This document shows, piece by piece, positions 34,641 through 43,254 of a stretch of 64,000 bases of DNA. Source of the DNA: Candidatus Bathyarchaeota archaeon. Lineage in GTDB: Archaea; Thermoproteota; Bathyarchaeia; 40CM-2-53-6. Under the pieces are notes generated by a model that saw only the letters and a program-made list of their open reading frames with translations, was not told the DNA's origin and made no database searches. The DNA is taken from contig VBAW01000016.1 of NCBI GenBank assembly GCA_005888635.1, forward strand, positions 62,001-126,000, read 5' to 3'. Position 1 is the stretch's first letter; every line of letters begins with the position of its first letter. The position numbers were made by a program, and so were the translations under genes.

Positions 34641-35423
34641 TTATCGGCCGAATCTTCGATGGCGCCGCTGATAGAGCCGTATGGCTCGGAGAAAATCGAT
34701 CTTCCGGAACTCAGGCCAGTAAACGTCTTCGAACACCAGCTCACTGTAGGCTGACTGCCAGAGCAGGAATCCGCTCAGACGCTCTTCGCCCGAAGTTCGT
34801 ATGACGAGATCAGGGTTCGGATTTGGCAGATGTGCTGTGTAGAGATACTTGTGAAACGTATCTTCGTCAATCTGCTGCGGAGAGAGATTTCCCTGATGGA
34901 CATCTTCTACTATCTTCTTTGTAGCATCGACTATCTCTGCTCTTCCTGTATAGGCGATCGCGAGGTTTAGGAAGTGCTGGTCGTACATGCTCGTTTCGTC
35001 TTCGAGACGTTTGAACACATCCTGAAGTGTTTCAGGCAAGAGATCAGTCCGGCCGATTGCTTTGACTCGTACTTTCTGGGAGTGAAGTCTGCTGTCCCTT
35101 CCCAGTTTCCTGGTCTCTTCTTCGACGATCTTGAGAATCGAGTTTACCTCGTCGCTAGGTCTTGAAAAGTTCTCGGTGGAAAACGTGTATAGCGTGAGTG
35201 TCTTGATGCCGTATTCTAGGCACCAGTCAAGAACTTCTTCGCCGACCTTTGCCCCTGCCCAGTGTCCGGCGGTGGAGTTGAGAGCCTTCTCTGTCGCCCA
35301 TCTTCGGTTACCATCGAGAATTATTCCGATATGCTCCGGCATGGGGCCATATTTGATCTGCTCGATCAGATACTTCTCGTAGGCCTTGTAGACCCCTGCG
35401 AATCTGAGGAGGCTGTTTATCAT
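34641..35423 (-). CDS. uppS: cis-Prenyltransferase (undecaprenyl/dolichyl diphosphate synthase family)
   Basis: 260 residues condensing isopentenyl diphosphate onto a prenyl primer to make the lipid carrier for glycosylation. The diphosphate-binding P-loop IGIILDGNRRWA is near residue 35 and the conserved end reads VIRTSGEERLSGFLLWQSAYSEL. ATG at 35423 overlaps the previous stop by one base (TAATG). Its position before smc is operon-like; cotranscription does not imply functional linkage. Confidence 0.92.
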   Translation of the reverse strand: MINSLLRFAGVYKAYEKYLIEQIKYGPMPEHIGIILDGNRRWATEKALNSTAGHWAGAKVGEEVLDWCLEYGIKTLTLYTFSTENFSRPSDEVNSILKIVEEETRKLGRDSRLHSQKVRVKAIGRTDLLPETLQDVFKRLEDETSMYDQHFLNLAIAYTGRAEIVDATKKIVEDVHQGNLSPQQIDEDTFHKYLYTAHLPNPNPDLVIRTSGEERLSGFLLWQSAYSELVFEDVYWPEFRKIDFLRAIRLYQRRHRRFGR

Positions 35424-36226
35424 TAAGCGATTTCCTGGGTTTCCTCTTTCCTCAGTTGAGCGTGTGCGAGCGCGGTCCCGCAGGGACAGTCTTTCCTAGA
35501 CTCGGGTATTTTTGCTATCGCTCCAGTTAGGATCTTATTGAGCACTTGGCTGGTCTCGTGGCCCTTCTCTTCTACTTCTCTTGCTGATAACGTTCTCTGA
35601 AGCCCAGCGGCCATGTTGGATACGAAGCTTATCGAAGCATAACACATCTCAAGCTCGCGGGCGAGAAAAGCTTCGGGGGCTCCAGTCATTCCGACTATTC
35701 CGCACCCCATTGTACGGAGCATCCTAATCTCTGCTGGGGTCTCGTAACGGGGTCCTTCAGTACACGCCATAACTACCTCTCTAGGAGGGCTTCTGCCTGT
35801 TGCCGCGGTCGAGGCGGTCAAGACTTCTCGGACCTTGGGGCAGTAGGGCTGAGAAACGTCGATGTGGGTAACTGGCGAGCTTTCGTAAAACGTTCCAATT
35901 CGGGACTTTGTCATGTCAACAAGGTCCGAGGGGACGACGATTTCGCCGGGTGAGAGTTGCTGGTCAATCGCCCCGACAGCGTTTGTTGCCATAATGCGTT
36001 CGACTCCGAGGCTCTTCAGCCCCCAGATGTTTGCTCGATAATTCACCTTGTGAGGAGGGCTTGAGTGATTTTCTCCATGTCGCGGTAGAAAGACTGCGGG
36101 TCTCGAATCTACTTCGCCGATCGTAAGGCTGGGAGTTGGTCCGTAGGGTGTTCCTAGGATTTTCTGGTTTCCTTTGAGGATGGATTTTACTCCTGAGCCG
36201 CCGATGATGGCGATGGGACGCTTCAC
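35423..36226 (-). CDS. mtnP: S-methyl-5'-thioadenosine phosphorylase / purine nucleoside phosphorylase
   Basis: 267 residues, hexameric PNP/MTAP family: phosphorolysis of methylthioadenosine to adenine and methylthioribose-1-phosphate in polyamine/methionine salvage. IAIIGGSGVKSILKG at the N-terminus, FLPRHGENHSSPPHKVNYRANIWGLKSLGV and the substrate segment MACTEGPRYETPAEIRMLRTMGCGIVGMTGAPEA are present. It overlaps the coiled-coil gene by 4 nt. Substrate choice between MTA and other 6-oxopurine nucleosides is not certain. Confidence 0.9.
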   Translation of the reverse strand: MKRPIAIIGGSGVKSILKGNQKILGTPYGPTPSLTIGEVDSRPAVFLPRHGENHSSPPHKVNYRANIWGLKSLGVERIMATNAVGAIDQQLSPGEIVVPSDLVDMTKSRIGTFYESSPVTHIDVSQPYCPKVREVLTASTAATGRSPPREVVMACTEGPRYETPAEIRMLRTMGCGIVGMTGAPEAFLARELEMCYASISFVSNMAAGLQRTLSAREVEEKGHETSQVLNKILTGAIAKIPESRKDCPCGTALAHAQLRKEETQEIA

Positions 36227-36990
36227 TCTTCTGTTCCTTCGTAGAGTGCGCTGAGTTCTTGTAGCGTTAGCTTCCCGCCCTTACTGAGCTTCTTCTGAGC
36301 CGTGTCCTTTAGAGCATCCTTGAGTGCTTCTCCTTTCTGACGTTGCTCTCTCCGCTCATCATCTGTCAAGGTATTTCTTAGTTGTAGGAATTTCTGATTC
36401 GTGTCTGCTGTTCTCCGTTTGAGGTCGTCGAGTGTTTTCTGCTGTTCTTCGCGTCTGAGTCTGAGGGTTTGGAAGGCTTCTGACAGTTGGACGATGTCAG
36501 CGTGATGCTTCTGGCTTTCAGCAGCCAATTCCTGGACTCTCGCGTGTATCTGGTCGGCTTCTTCTCGTTGTTTCGTGATATCGTCTCTAAGCTTGAGGAC
36601 TTTGTGGTAGCCTGTGACCCGGATCTCCAAGCTCCTAATCTTCGTCATCAAGCGTTTCTCGTCATCCTTCCCAAGCGGCGAGGTCTGGACCTGCCATTCC
36701 AACGCTGCTAGCTCCTTCTCGGCGATTGAAGCGTGGGGCCGGTCGCTCATCTTCTTCAAAAGTTCCCGAAGCGTTGCGAGTCTCGCGCGGGATGTGTCTC
36801 GAAGCTTGTCACGGGTCTGCTTGAGCGCTCGGACGGTGTCGTTCAGACCGTCCCGGGTCTTACGTAGGTTCTGTAATTCTTCCCGGACTTTTTGTAACTT
36901 GATCTTCGTCTCGTTGAGTTGGTCGAGGCTCTTTGAATGCTCGATTCTCAACTGTTGTCTTTCGTCGTCGAGCTTGTCGATCTCGCTCAC
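36223..36990 (-). CDS. Coiled-coil protein
   Basis: About 255 residues of nearly continuous heptad-like sequence (LRIEHSKSLDQLNETKIKLQKVREELQNL onwards) with a break near LEWQVQTSPLGKDDEKRLMTKIRSLE and a short C-terminal part GGKLTLQELSALYEG. Similar coiled-coil proteins are widespread in archaea, some mislabelled phosphoserine phosphatase. GTG at 36990 is preferred; the TTG at 37098 would run over the divergent promoter and the TraB-like start. First gene of the mtnP-uppS-smc-scpAB block, hinting at a chromosome or ribosome related role. Confidence 0.65.
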   Translation of the reverse strand: MSEIDKLDDERQQLRIEHSKSLDQLNETKIKLQKVREELQNLRKTRDGLNDTVRALKQTRDKLRDTSRARLATLRELLKKMSDRPHASIAEKELAALEWQVQTSPLGKDDEKRLMTKIRSLEIRVTGYHKVLKLRDDITKQREEADQIHARVQELAAESQKHHADIVQLSEAFQTLRLRREEQQKTLDDLKRRTADTNQKFLQLRNTLTDDERREQRQKGEALKDALKDTAQKKLSKGGKLTLQELSALYEGTEE

Positions 36991-37097
36991 TTCTTGGGAC
37001 TTCCCCGTGCCTGGATGACTGGAATGATGGAAAGGTAGATTGACCGCCTTATAGGGATTGAAGCCGAAAATCGGGGACGGTTGCAGACTCGTCGGCA

Positions 37098-37784
37098 ATT
37101 GAGAAGGTAGGCGATCGTCTCAGTCTGATTGGGACGATTCACGTGGATCCTAAGAGCACCAGCTTTGTGCGGGAAACGATTTTGGGATTGAAGCCGGAGG
37201 TAGTAGCGTTGGAGCTGGATGAGGGGCGGCTCATAGCGCTTGAGAATCCCGGCAAATCCTCAGGTCGTGGTGGCGGAGGGTCTTTCTTGGCGATGATGTT
37301 GTTGGAGAGGTTTGCGGGTGAGATGACGGGTTCACCTCCGGGACAGGAGATGCTCCGAGCGGTTGAGGCTGCTAGGGCGGTTGGGGCGAGGGTGGCTTTT
37401 GTTGATCTCCCAATTGGAATGACGGTCGGTTCTCTGCGGAAGCTTCCCCTACGGGAAAAGGTGAGGCTGGGCGTTGATTCACTGGTCAGTATCGCGCTCT
37501 TGCCGTTTGCCGGGTTCAACTTGTCTAAGTTAACCGAGAATTTGGAGGAGCAGCTTCGGCTGTTTCGACTGCGCTATCCTGAGTTGAGCAGGCTCCTCCT
37601 CGATGTTCGGGAGGAGTTCATGGTAGCCAGGATTCGAGATATCATGTATTCTACGAGCGGACGGGTCGTTGGAGTGGTGGGCTATGGACACTTGAAATCT
37701 CTAGGAAAGGCTCTGGCCTCTGTCGAGATGAAACCTGTCTACTCTACGAGCATCACTTGGAATATGACGACTGGCAGTAGCTGA
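37098..37784 (+). CDS. TraB/PrgY family protein, non-ATG start
   Basis: About 228 residues. The hallmark GTIHVD, then KPEVVALELDEGR, sits at the very N-terminus; the C-terminal strand VVGVVGYGHLKSL is also typical. These proteins are thought to be peptidase-like (EreA/ChaN/TraB fold). The ORF-track GTG (37143) is inside the GTIHV motif and cannot be right. Open frame continues to a stop with no ATG/GTG/TTG; ATT at 37098 (IEKVGDRLSLIGTIHV) or CTG at 37125 are the plausible starts. A TATA box CTTATAGGG lies near 37048. A hydrophobic helix (LVSIALLPFAGFNL) may touch the membrane. Confidence 0.75.
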   Translation: MEKVGDRLSLIGTIHVDPKSTSFVRETILGLKPEVVALELDEGRLIALENPGKSSGRGGGGSFLAMMLLERFAGEMTGSPPGQEMLRAVEAARAVGARVAFVDLPIGMTVGSLRKLPLREKVRLGVDSLVSIALLPFAGFNLSKLTENLEEQLRLFRLRYPELSRLLLDVREEFMVARIRDIMYSTSGRVVGVVGYGHLKSLGKALASVEMKPVYSTSITWNMTTGSS

Positions 37785-37793
37785 TCTTCTGTG

Positions 37794-39221
37794 CTAGGAG
37801 AAGAACAGCCTTGTCTCTCCCATTGTCCGGACGTCTAGGGCCTCAATGTCGACCATCAGGGGAAGGTCGTGGACAACGTTACCCAGAAGTAAGCATCTTC
37901 TCGCCGGTGTTCCTCTGATTAGCGACCGAATTGTCTCACTGTCCGACTTTGCGACTTTGCCGATTGTTTCGATGTCGTGATCGTTGGTGAAGTTGAAGAT
38001 GAATACGTTGTCGGCTTGTCGGTAGATGGTCTCCTGGACGGTGTCGGGCTGGTTGGTGATGAAAGTCGTGAAGAGCCCGATGTGCCGCATCCGTGTTATG
38101 ATGTCGTCCCAATATGTGTCTTTGAGGTAGAGGTGCGCTTCTTCCGCGAAGAGGAAGGCCGCTCGAAGCCAGTTCGAAGACAGAATCTTCGTCAGTTCAC
38201 CCAAGAAGATCTCGACGATTATTCGTCGGACAGTGTGGCTCTGGTTCTTCAAGTTGACAACGAGGATTCCTCCGCCATCGATCGCGTGCAGGATCTTTTC
38301 CTCAGTTAGAGGGTTGGTTTCGTCGTAGAAGAGTCCGGATTCCAGTAGCACTTGTAGCCGTGAGATGAGTGCTTCTCTAACGCTTTCATGGCAGCTCCAT
38401 GACTGGACGGTCTGAGTCAGATTGGGTAGAGTCAAATCACCCTTTGATTCTAGGTCTCGCCAGATCGTGCTGAATACTTTCGAAGAGGTTGCAGGCAGGT
38501 CAAGGGCATTGCTTAGGACGCCTGCCATCGTTCGGAACCCAAGCTTGGCAAGCGCGAAGTTGATCCCGCTACGAGGGGCAAGGACCGTCAGTCTCGAAGT
38601 GGATAAGCGGCCGTCTCTGGACTTGTGGAGGTTGACGTATTCGCCGTTCACATCTAGAACGATGCAAGGTGCTCCAAGTCCGGCCATTGATAGGAGTAGA
38701 AGCTTTGCGAGGTGGGACTTACCCGTTCCTTTGCGCCCCGTGATGATGTTTAGGCTACCATCAAGGCCGCCTGCGTCGATCTGGACAGGGTCGCCATCGT
38801 TGTGGCCGACCGTCAGTGGCCTCTTTCCGCCGTTCATGATCAGGCGGTTGATCGGATAGGCGCGTATGCGGGAAGAGGTTCGAGAGGGAAGCCAGGATGT
38901 GGTGGGCGAGAGGTCCTTTTCTCCAGTGATTGTTCCTCTTATCTTGCAGACTGCCAGCCGCGTGTCTTTCAATGCGTCTACCTCGCTGGAAATGTTGAGC
39001 GGGTCCATGTCCTCTCCAGACAGCTCGCCGTCGGTCATCACGTCTCGGAGGATGTCTTCCAGAATTCCAGGCACGTTCGCGTATTGTAGATCGATTACTT
39101 GGACGAGTAGTCCCTTTGCCAATCCAGGATCTTCAATCAGCAAATAGTCCCCTCGCTGGACATGCTCGTCAGGAAACGCGATTAGCTGGACTTGATCGCC
39201 CTCTTTCCGGTAGATTCGCAC
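37794..39221 (-). CDS. herA: HerA DNA-translocating ATPase/helicase
   Basis: 475 residues. An N-terminal beta-barrel (HAS domain) to about residue 120 is followed by the FtsK/HerA motor with Walker A ITGRKGTGKSHLAKLL, Walker B-like AAFLFAEEAHLYL and the sensor segment TTFITNQPDTVQETIYRQADNVFIFNF. It forms a hexamer that pumps DNA to the NurA nuclease in end resection. It follows nurA by 2 bp. No mre11/rad50 is next to it, unlike many archaea. Confidence 0.92.
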   Translation of the reverse strand: MRIYRKEGDQVQLIAFPDEHVQRGDYLLIEDPGLAKGLLVQVIDLQYANVPGILEDILRDVMTDGELSGEDMDPLNISSEVDALKDTRLAVCKIRGTITGEKDLSPTTSWLPSRTSSRIRAYPINRLIMNGGKRPLTVGHNDGDPVQIDAGGLDGSLNIITGRKGTGKSHLAKLLLLSMAGLGAPCIVLDVNGEYVNLHKSRDGRLSTSRLTVLAPRSGINFALAKLGFRTMAGVLSNALDLPATSSKVFSTIWRDLESKGDLTLPNLTQTVQSWSCHESVREALISRLQVLLESGLFYDETNPLTEEKILHAIDGGGILVVNLKNQSHTVRRIIVEIFLGELTKILSSNWLRAAFLFAEEAHLYLKDTYWDDIITRMRHIGLFTTFITNQPDTVQETIYRQADNVFIFNFTNDHDIETIGKVAKSDSETIRSLIRGTPARRCLLLGNVVHDLPLMVDIEALDVRTMGETRLFFS

Positions 39222-39223
39222 GG

Positions 39224-40330
39224 CTAGGCCACATACCTGCTTGTGCCAAAGGGTCCGAAAAGTGATCGTCGCAGGCTGGGACGGGACTGTAATGTGATGT
39301 GGTGGTTGGATGCGACGAATCGTTGGACGGCGAGAATCTCGTTTGCTGTAAAGGTGCTGAAAATGTGCGCGATTCTCAGAGTCTCTGGATAACCGTGAAA
39401 GATAACATCGGTGCCAGCTAGTCTTTCAAGTGCTTGTTGGGCTTCTTCCTGGCTCGACTCTCGATCAATGTCTGTTCTGAAGAGGAATCCGTCACTGGAT
39501 AGTTTTGCTACATACACTCTGCCAAGGAACCTAACGGGGTAGGGCGGGTATTCGCTTTCGACTAGGGAGCTGATGTCGATCTGGTGCGGTGTGTCCTTGT
39601 CGTTTGTGAGTCCGAGGATATTTCTTCCCCCGACAGTCAGCTGAGTGGCTTTGGAAATCCCGATTACGATGGAATTATTTTGACGGGCCGTGGCTAGAAT
39701 CTTGTTGACGCGGGCCGCGGGGTTGTCGGGAGTGCCTGCGGTTAGAGATCCATCGATGAGGAGTATTCCGTCTTTGAGTGATTCTGACAAGACCTCCTGA
39801 ACCCAGCGTTCGACGTGGTTCCGGAGTCGCGTCAGGACCCTGAGGGTCTTCAGTGATAATCCGCCGAAGGCTCGGGACTCGTCTTCGCGGTACTGACTTA
39901 CATCTTCAGAGTTTGGAACATGAAAAAGTAGCGGACCCCATCTGGTATACAGAATCTTGCTCTGTTGCCTCCAGACCCCGACTGCTCGGATGGCGAAAAT
40001 CATCCCATTCTCGGTCTCGCCAATCTTGACGCTGGACGCGTCGCAGGCAACTACCGGGACGAACTCTTTGTTGGGGTTGATTGGGTAGCGCTTTAGTCCG
40101 GATGAGGTTATGGAGCCTCCAATTTCGAGTCTCTCTTCAGAGTCGGCGTCGTCAACCCCCATCTCCACGAGCGAGACTGGTCGTGGATTGAACTTTGATC
40201 CTTGGAGGGACTGCATTGACCGGGTGGAGAGCTCTACCAAGGAATCTGGGATGGAGGGTAGTCCGATGACCTCCGGTATGCTTTTTATTTGCTGAAGAGG
40301 TTCAGTGGTCTCTTGGGTGCGGTGGAGCAA
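39224..40330 (-). CDS. nurA: NurA 5'-3' nuclease
   Basis: 368 residues of RNase H-like NurA fold. Metal-binding acidic residues lie in VPVVACDASSVKIG (first Asp) and GILLIDGSLTAG (second Asp), and a C-terminal HITLQSRPSLRRSL segment. It works as a dimer on the HerA hexamer. The genes are adjacent in the order nurA-herA. A 12-bp hairpin separates it from the winged-helix gene upstream. Confidence 0.9.
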   Translation of the reverse strand: MLHRTQETTEPLQQIKSIPEVIGLPSIPDSLVELSTRSMQSLQGSKFNPRPVSLVEMGVDDADSEERLEIGGSITSSGLKRYPINPNKEFVPVVACDASSVKIGETENGMIFAIRAVGVWRQQSKILYTRWGPLLFHVPNSEDVSQYREDESRAFGGLSLKTLRVLTRLRNHVERWVQEVLSESLKDGILLIDGSLTAGTPDNPAARVNKILATARQNNSIVIGISKATQLTVGGRNILGLTNDKDTPHQIDISSLVESEYPPYPVRFLGRVYVAKLSSDGFLFRTDIDRESSQEEAQQALERLAGTDVIFHGYPETLRIAHIFSTFTANEILAVQRFVASNHHITLQSRPSLRRSLFGPFGTSRYVA

Positions 40331-40349
40331 GGTTAGATTTCCCCAGTTT

Positions 40350-40377
40350 CAGGCGGGAAAGCCCCCTTTCCCGTCTG
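40350..40377 (-). terminator. 12-bp hairpin upstream of nurA
   Basis: CAGGCGGGAAAG-CCCC-CTTTCCCGTCTG forms 12 bp with one G-U pair and a 4-nt loop. On the minus strand it lies 21 bp after the winged-helix gene stop and 20 bp before the nurA start. No strong T-run follows, so it may be a terminator, a processing site or a leader structure of nurA-herA. Confidence 0.4.
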
Positions 40378-40397
40378 TCCCCGCACCCGTTTCCATA

Positions 40398-40934
40398 TCA
40401 TCCTGATGTAGTCACCGTTTTCTCGGCGGGTGATGAGGCTGCTCTGGCGGTGAGGCCCTTTGCGATCTCGTGGGCTTTCCGTATTCCTTGCATGCTGAGC
40501 TTGTAGGCTCCGTCGTTTGTTCTGTCGATGAGTCCGGTTTTTGTCATCATTGCCAGAGTGTTCCGGACTGTCTTCACTGCTTTTCCGATTGCTCGGCTGA
40601 TGGCTTCGGGGTCCATCTCTACATTGGGCCGGGTGCCGACCGCGTGAGCGACTCTGGCTGCTAGGAGTACCATGGCGATGGAGTTTTCAGCTGACATTTC
40701 CGGTTTTAGCAGGACGGCTTCTCCTTCTGGGGTCAGCTGGACTGCGCTGGACAGATCATCAACCATCGACGAGTAGTCTGGTGAGAAGGTCAGCTTGGAT
40801 GCTAGTGAGTAGTTTGGCAGGACTTTGGCCGCGAATTGCATGACTTCACGAACAACGGTTTCTAAGTCTCCTTCGGCTGTGTGTTTGATGTCTCCCCACT
40901 CTATCTGAACTTTGATCTTGGGTTGTTCTGGCAA
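40398..40934 (-). CDS. Winged-helix protein, paralog family member A
   Basis: 178 residues. Plan: N-terminal strand-rich segment (KVQIEWGDIKHTAEGDLETVVREVMQFAAKVLPNYSLASKLTF), a central LTPEGEAVLLKPEMSAENSIAMVLLAARVAH helical unit, and a C-terminal winged helix (AISRAIGKAVKTVRNTLAMMTKTGLIDRTNDGAYKLSMQGI). Member B next door has the same order. It probably binds DNA or acts as a scaffold; the N-terminal segment may sense or dimerise. 6 bp after member B, hence cotranscribed. Confidence 0.7.
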   Translation of the reverse strand: MPEQPKIKVQIEWGDIKHTAEGDLETVVREVMQFAAKVLPNYSLASKLTFSPDYSSMVDDLSSAVQLTPEGEAVLLKPEMSAENSIAMVLLAARVAHAVGTRPNVEMDPEAISRAIGKAVKTVRNTLAMMTKTGLIDRTNDGAYKLSMQGIRKAHEIAKGLTARAASSPAEKTVTTSG

Positions 40935-40940
40935 TTTTTC

Positions 40941-41489
40941 TTACCTCTCCGGAAGCTGCGCAACCCGCGGCATCAGGTTCTTGATGACGACTCTAGTACC
41001 CATTGTCGTGAGTCGGTAGGAGCCTTTGCCGACTCGCTCGACGAGTTGTTCGTTGCAGAGTTCGCTAAGCCTTCCAGCTACAGTGCCTGTTGAACGTCCA
41101 GTAGTCTTAGTGATCTCGTCCAGTGACAGAGTATCGCTCTCTTTCTTGCCCATTTGATGTTGCAGGCGTGATCCTGCGAGGTGGATCATCATGAGTTCCT
41201 TGTCTTTGAGTTCCCTCAGGTCCTTCAGAACGACCAGGCCTTCTGGTGAAACCGCAAGCACTCCTGTGCAGCTCTGAAGGAACTCCGCCGCATCCACAGA
41301 CAGTACAAGCTTGGAGACTAGCTCAATCGAAGGGTAGATCTTGGAGAAGTAGGTGAGTAGTTCTCTTAGAACCGTTTCTGGACTGCCGATGATTCGATTC
41401 TCGACCCCGGAGTGTTTTAGGATGACTTCAATCGCGGCTGCCGCATCCTCGGAGTTCGGCTTTCGTTCAAGGACCTCTAAACCAGACAT
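40941..41489 (-). CDS. Winged-helix protein, paralog family member B
   Basis: 182 residues with the same three-part plan: AAIEVILKHSG...ETVLRELLTYFSKIYPSIELVSKLVLSV, LAVSPEGLVVLKDLRELKDKELMMIHLAGSRLQH, and the winged helix LDEITKTTGRSTGTVAGRLSELCNEQLVERVGKGSYRLTTMG. ATG at 41489 with a TATA box (GTTATATCT on minus) about 35 bp upstream. First gene of the pair with member A. Role unknown; the DNA-binding domain suggests regulation. Confidence 0.7.
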   Translation of the reverse strand: MSGLEVLERKPNSEDAAAAIEVILKHSGVENRIIGSPETVLRELLTYFSKIYPSIELVSKLVLSVDAAEFLQSCTGVLAVSPEGLVVLKDLRELKDKELMMIHLAGSRLQHQMGKKESDTLSLDEITKTTGRSTGTVAGRLSELCNEQLVERVGKGSYRLTTMGTRVVIKNLMPRVAQLPER

Positions 41490-41555
41490 TATTCTTCTTG
41501 CCCACGATGTTCACAGAGTTGAGATATAACGCTTTTCTGTCCCGAAGACGACTCG

Positions 41556-41641
41556 ACAAGGTGTTACTCTCAGACTTGGGAATGAAAGTGAAAGTATTTC
41601 GGCTCAAGATAGAAGTCGGGCTGAACTACAAGGTGTTACTC
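41556..41641. repeat. Direct repeat ACAAGGTGTTACTC (two copies)
   Basis: Identical 14-mers at 41556-41569 and 41628-41641, 72 bp apart, in the 242-bp region between divergent winged-helix genes. They are in front of both genes and could be binding sites for one of the neighbouring regulators. No other copies were noticed in the window. Confidence 0.5.
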
Positions 41642-41731
41642 GTAGCCGAACATGGAATCTGCTAAGATGACCGGTAATTCCGGGACCGAACCTTCATCTA
41701 TCTCCCATAGATTTCTTCGAACCGCACTGGC

Positions 41732-41980
41732 ATGGACTACAATGAGCTGAAAATACAGGTCCTGAGCCTCTTCGAAGCCTCGGGCGAATTGGATAGCCAG
41801 AGGGTCCGTAGCCTACTATCGGGCATGAAGGTCGAACTGTCTGACAAGGCTGTAGAGATGGCTCTTTTGCGATATTCGAGACAGGGTCTACTCGCGAGGA
41901 CCAGGCGGTCCGGGAGATTCCACTATAGAATGACTGAGAAAGGACGGGCCCGCAGAACCTGGTTATCCAAGACTAGGTAA
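41732..41980 (+). CDS. Small winged-helix protein
   Basis: 82 residues, almost entirely a winged helix: LFEASGELDSQRVRSLLSGMKVELSDKAVEMALLRYSRQGLLARTRRSGRFHYRMTEKG. It lacks the N-terminal parts of its larger neighbours. ATG at 41732. Its last 8 nt overlap the convergent member C gene. Probable DNA-binding regulator. Confidence 0.65.
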   Translation: MDYNELKIQVLSLFEASGELDSQRVRSLLSGMKVELSDKAVEMALLRYSRQGLLARTRRSGRFHYRMTEKGRARRTWLSKTR

Positions 41981-42473
41981 TCTTCTGGAGGCGGGGGAGG
42001 ATGTCGTTCTGGATCCACTGGACCCCCGCGCCTGAGAGTACATAGTTTCCTCGTTCTGTTATCACCTTGCCTTCTCGTCGCAATTCACTGATTCTGGCTC
42101 TGACGATACTCTCACCGGTAGTCTTCCACGAAGAACTCAGCAGAGAACTGAGATCATCGTCTCCCAATGGCTTGGGGTGCATGGAGAACATCACCAGTGA
42201 TATGGCTTCTTTCGCGGAGAGGGTATCTACGGGAACCGTGAGATGAGGTTTCCCTTCGGAAGTAAACTCGACGATGCCCGCGATACCCACTGACTGTTCC
42301 GGAGCGTTAGTTGGACTGGCTGAGAGCTGAGGTGTAATTGAAAAGTTGCCTGTGGGTCCGAGTGTCTTCTCAAGATCCTCAAACTGTTCTCTGACGTAGT
42401 CGTGATCTCCTTCAAGCTCGACTTCAAAATCCCCTTTTCGGATTCTGAACCTCAGCCTCTTCTCTGAAGACAA
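41973..42473 (-). CDS. Winged-helix protein, paralog family member C
   Basis: 166 residues with the plan of members A and B: basic strand segment (KRLRFRIRKGDFEVELEGDHDYVREQFEDLEKTLG), central VEFTSEGKPHLTVPVDTLSAKEAISLVMFSMHPKPL and a C-terminal winged helix (GESIVRARISELRREGKVITERGNYVLSGAGVQWI). The strand pattern F-R-I-x-G-D-F-E-V-E-x-x-G is close to that of member A (I-E-W-G-D-I). Three such genes within 2 kb mark a local family expansion. Confidence 0.7.
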   Translation of the reverse strand: MSSEKRLRFRIRKGDFEVELEGDHDYVREQFEDLEKTLGPTGNFSITPQLSASPTNAPEQSVGIAGIVEFTSEGKPHLTVPVDTLSAKEAISLVMFSMHPKPLGDDDLSSLLSSSWKTTGESIVRARISELRREGKVITERGNYVLSGAGVQWIQNDILPRLQKIT

Positions 42474-42593
42474 GACCTAGCGTGTCCTCTCTACGGTTCT
42501 AATTAGGGTTTATCGAATCTTAGACTAATAATGGCGGAGAGAGTCGAAGACATTTGAATATGAGCCGCCTCGGACCTCACCGAGCGAACGCCT

Positions 42594-43100
42594 TTGGTCG
42601 ATACAGTGATTTTCATCGGCGAACTAGCTGCGAGCATCGCGGCTTCTTGGCTAATTTCGGAGATACTGATCAGGCTCATCACAAGAGGTGCCAAGAGAGC
42701 GGGGGCATCCGCGGATCTGATCAGGAGTGTTCGCGAGGGGCTCAGCATTCTCTGGGGTGTCTTTGTGGCCGTATGGCTTGTCAGCGTCACCGGCATAGGG
42801 TCAATGTTTTCTTTCTTGACACTCTCTGGAATAGTAGGATTAGCCATCTCCCTGGCGTTACAGAATACTCTGACCAACATAATTTCAGGTATCCTAATAC
42901 TATCTGATGGGGTCCTGCGACTCCACGATTCGGTCGAGTATGGCGGGGTGAGGGGGAGGGCCGTAAAGATAGGCTTGAGGGCGACTTGGGTCAAGACGGA
43001 CAGCGGCGATATCGCGATAATAAGCAACAACTATCTCGCGAACGGTCCCTTGGTCAACTTCACTGCCCGCGAACGGCTTGAGAGGAAGCTGCGCTTATGA
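42594..43100 (+). CDS. Mechanosensitive channel (MscS) family, short
   Basis: 168 residues: TM helices near 3-22, 48-68 and the pore-lining helix FSFLTLSGIVGLAISLALQNTLTNIISGILIL, then the start of the beta domain (LHDSVEYGGVRGRAVKIGLRATWVKTDSGDIAIISNNYLANGPLVNF). The C-terminal alpha/beta vestibule domain of full MscS (about 280 residues) is missing, so it is a minimal channel or a truncated copy. TTG at 42594 start. Confidence 0.75.
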   Translation: MVDTVIFIGELAASIAASWLISEILIRLITRGAKRAGASADLIRSVREGLSILWGVFVAVWLVSVTGIGSMFSFLTLSGIVGLAISLALQNTLTNIISGILILSDGVLRLHDSVEYGGVRGRAVKIGLRATWVKTDSGDIAIISNNYLANGPLVNFTARERLERKLRL

Positions 43101-43254
43101 TCTCGTCAGGCCGCTCCCATATGCCAAACTTCTACATCCATACCCATCTTGTCCAACCCGCTCTGGTCGAACTTACAAGTTGTTCGAATAACTTACGCAG
43201 AGAAAAATATGGAGGGGACAAACGATTCGCCTGAGTCGTTCGCTCCGTTCTGTG

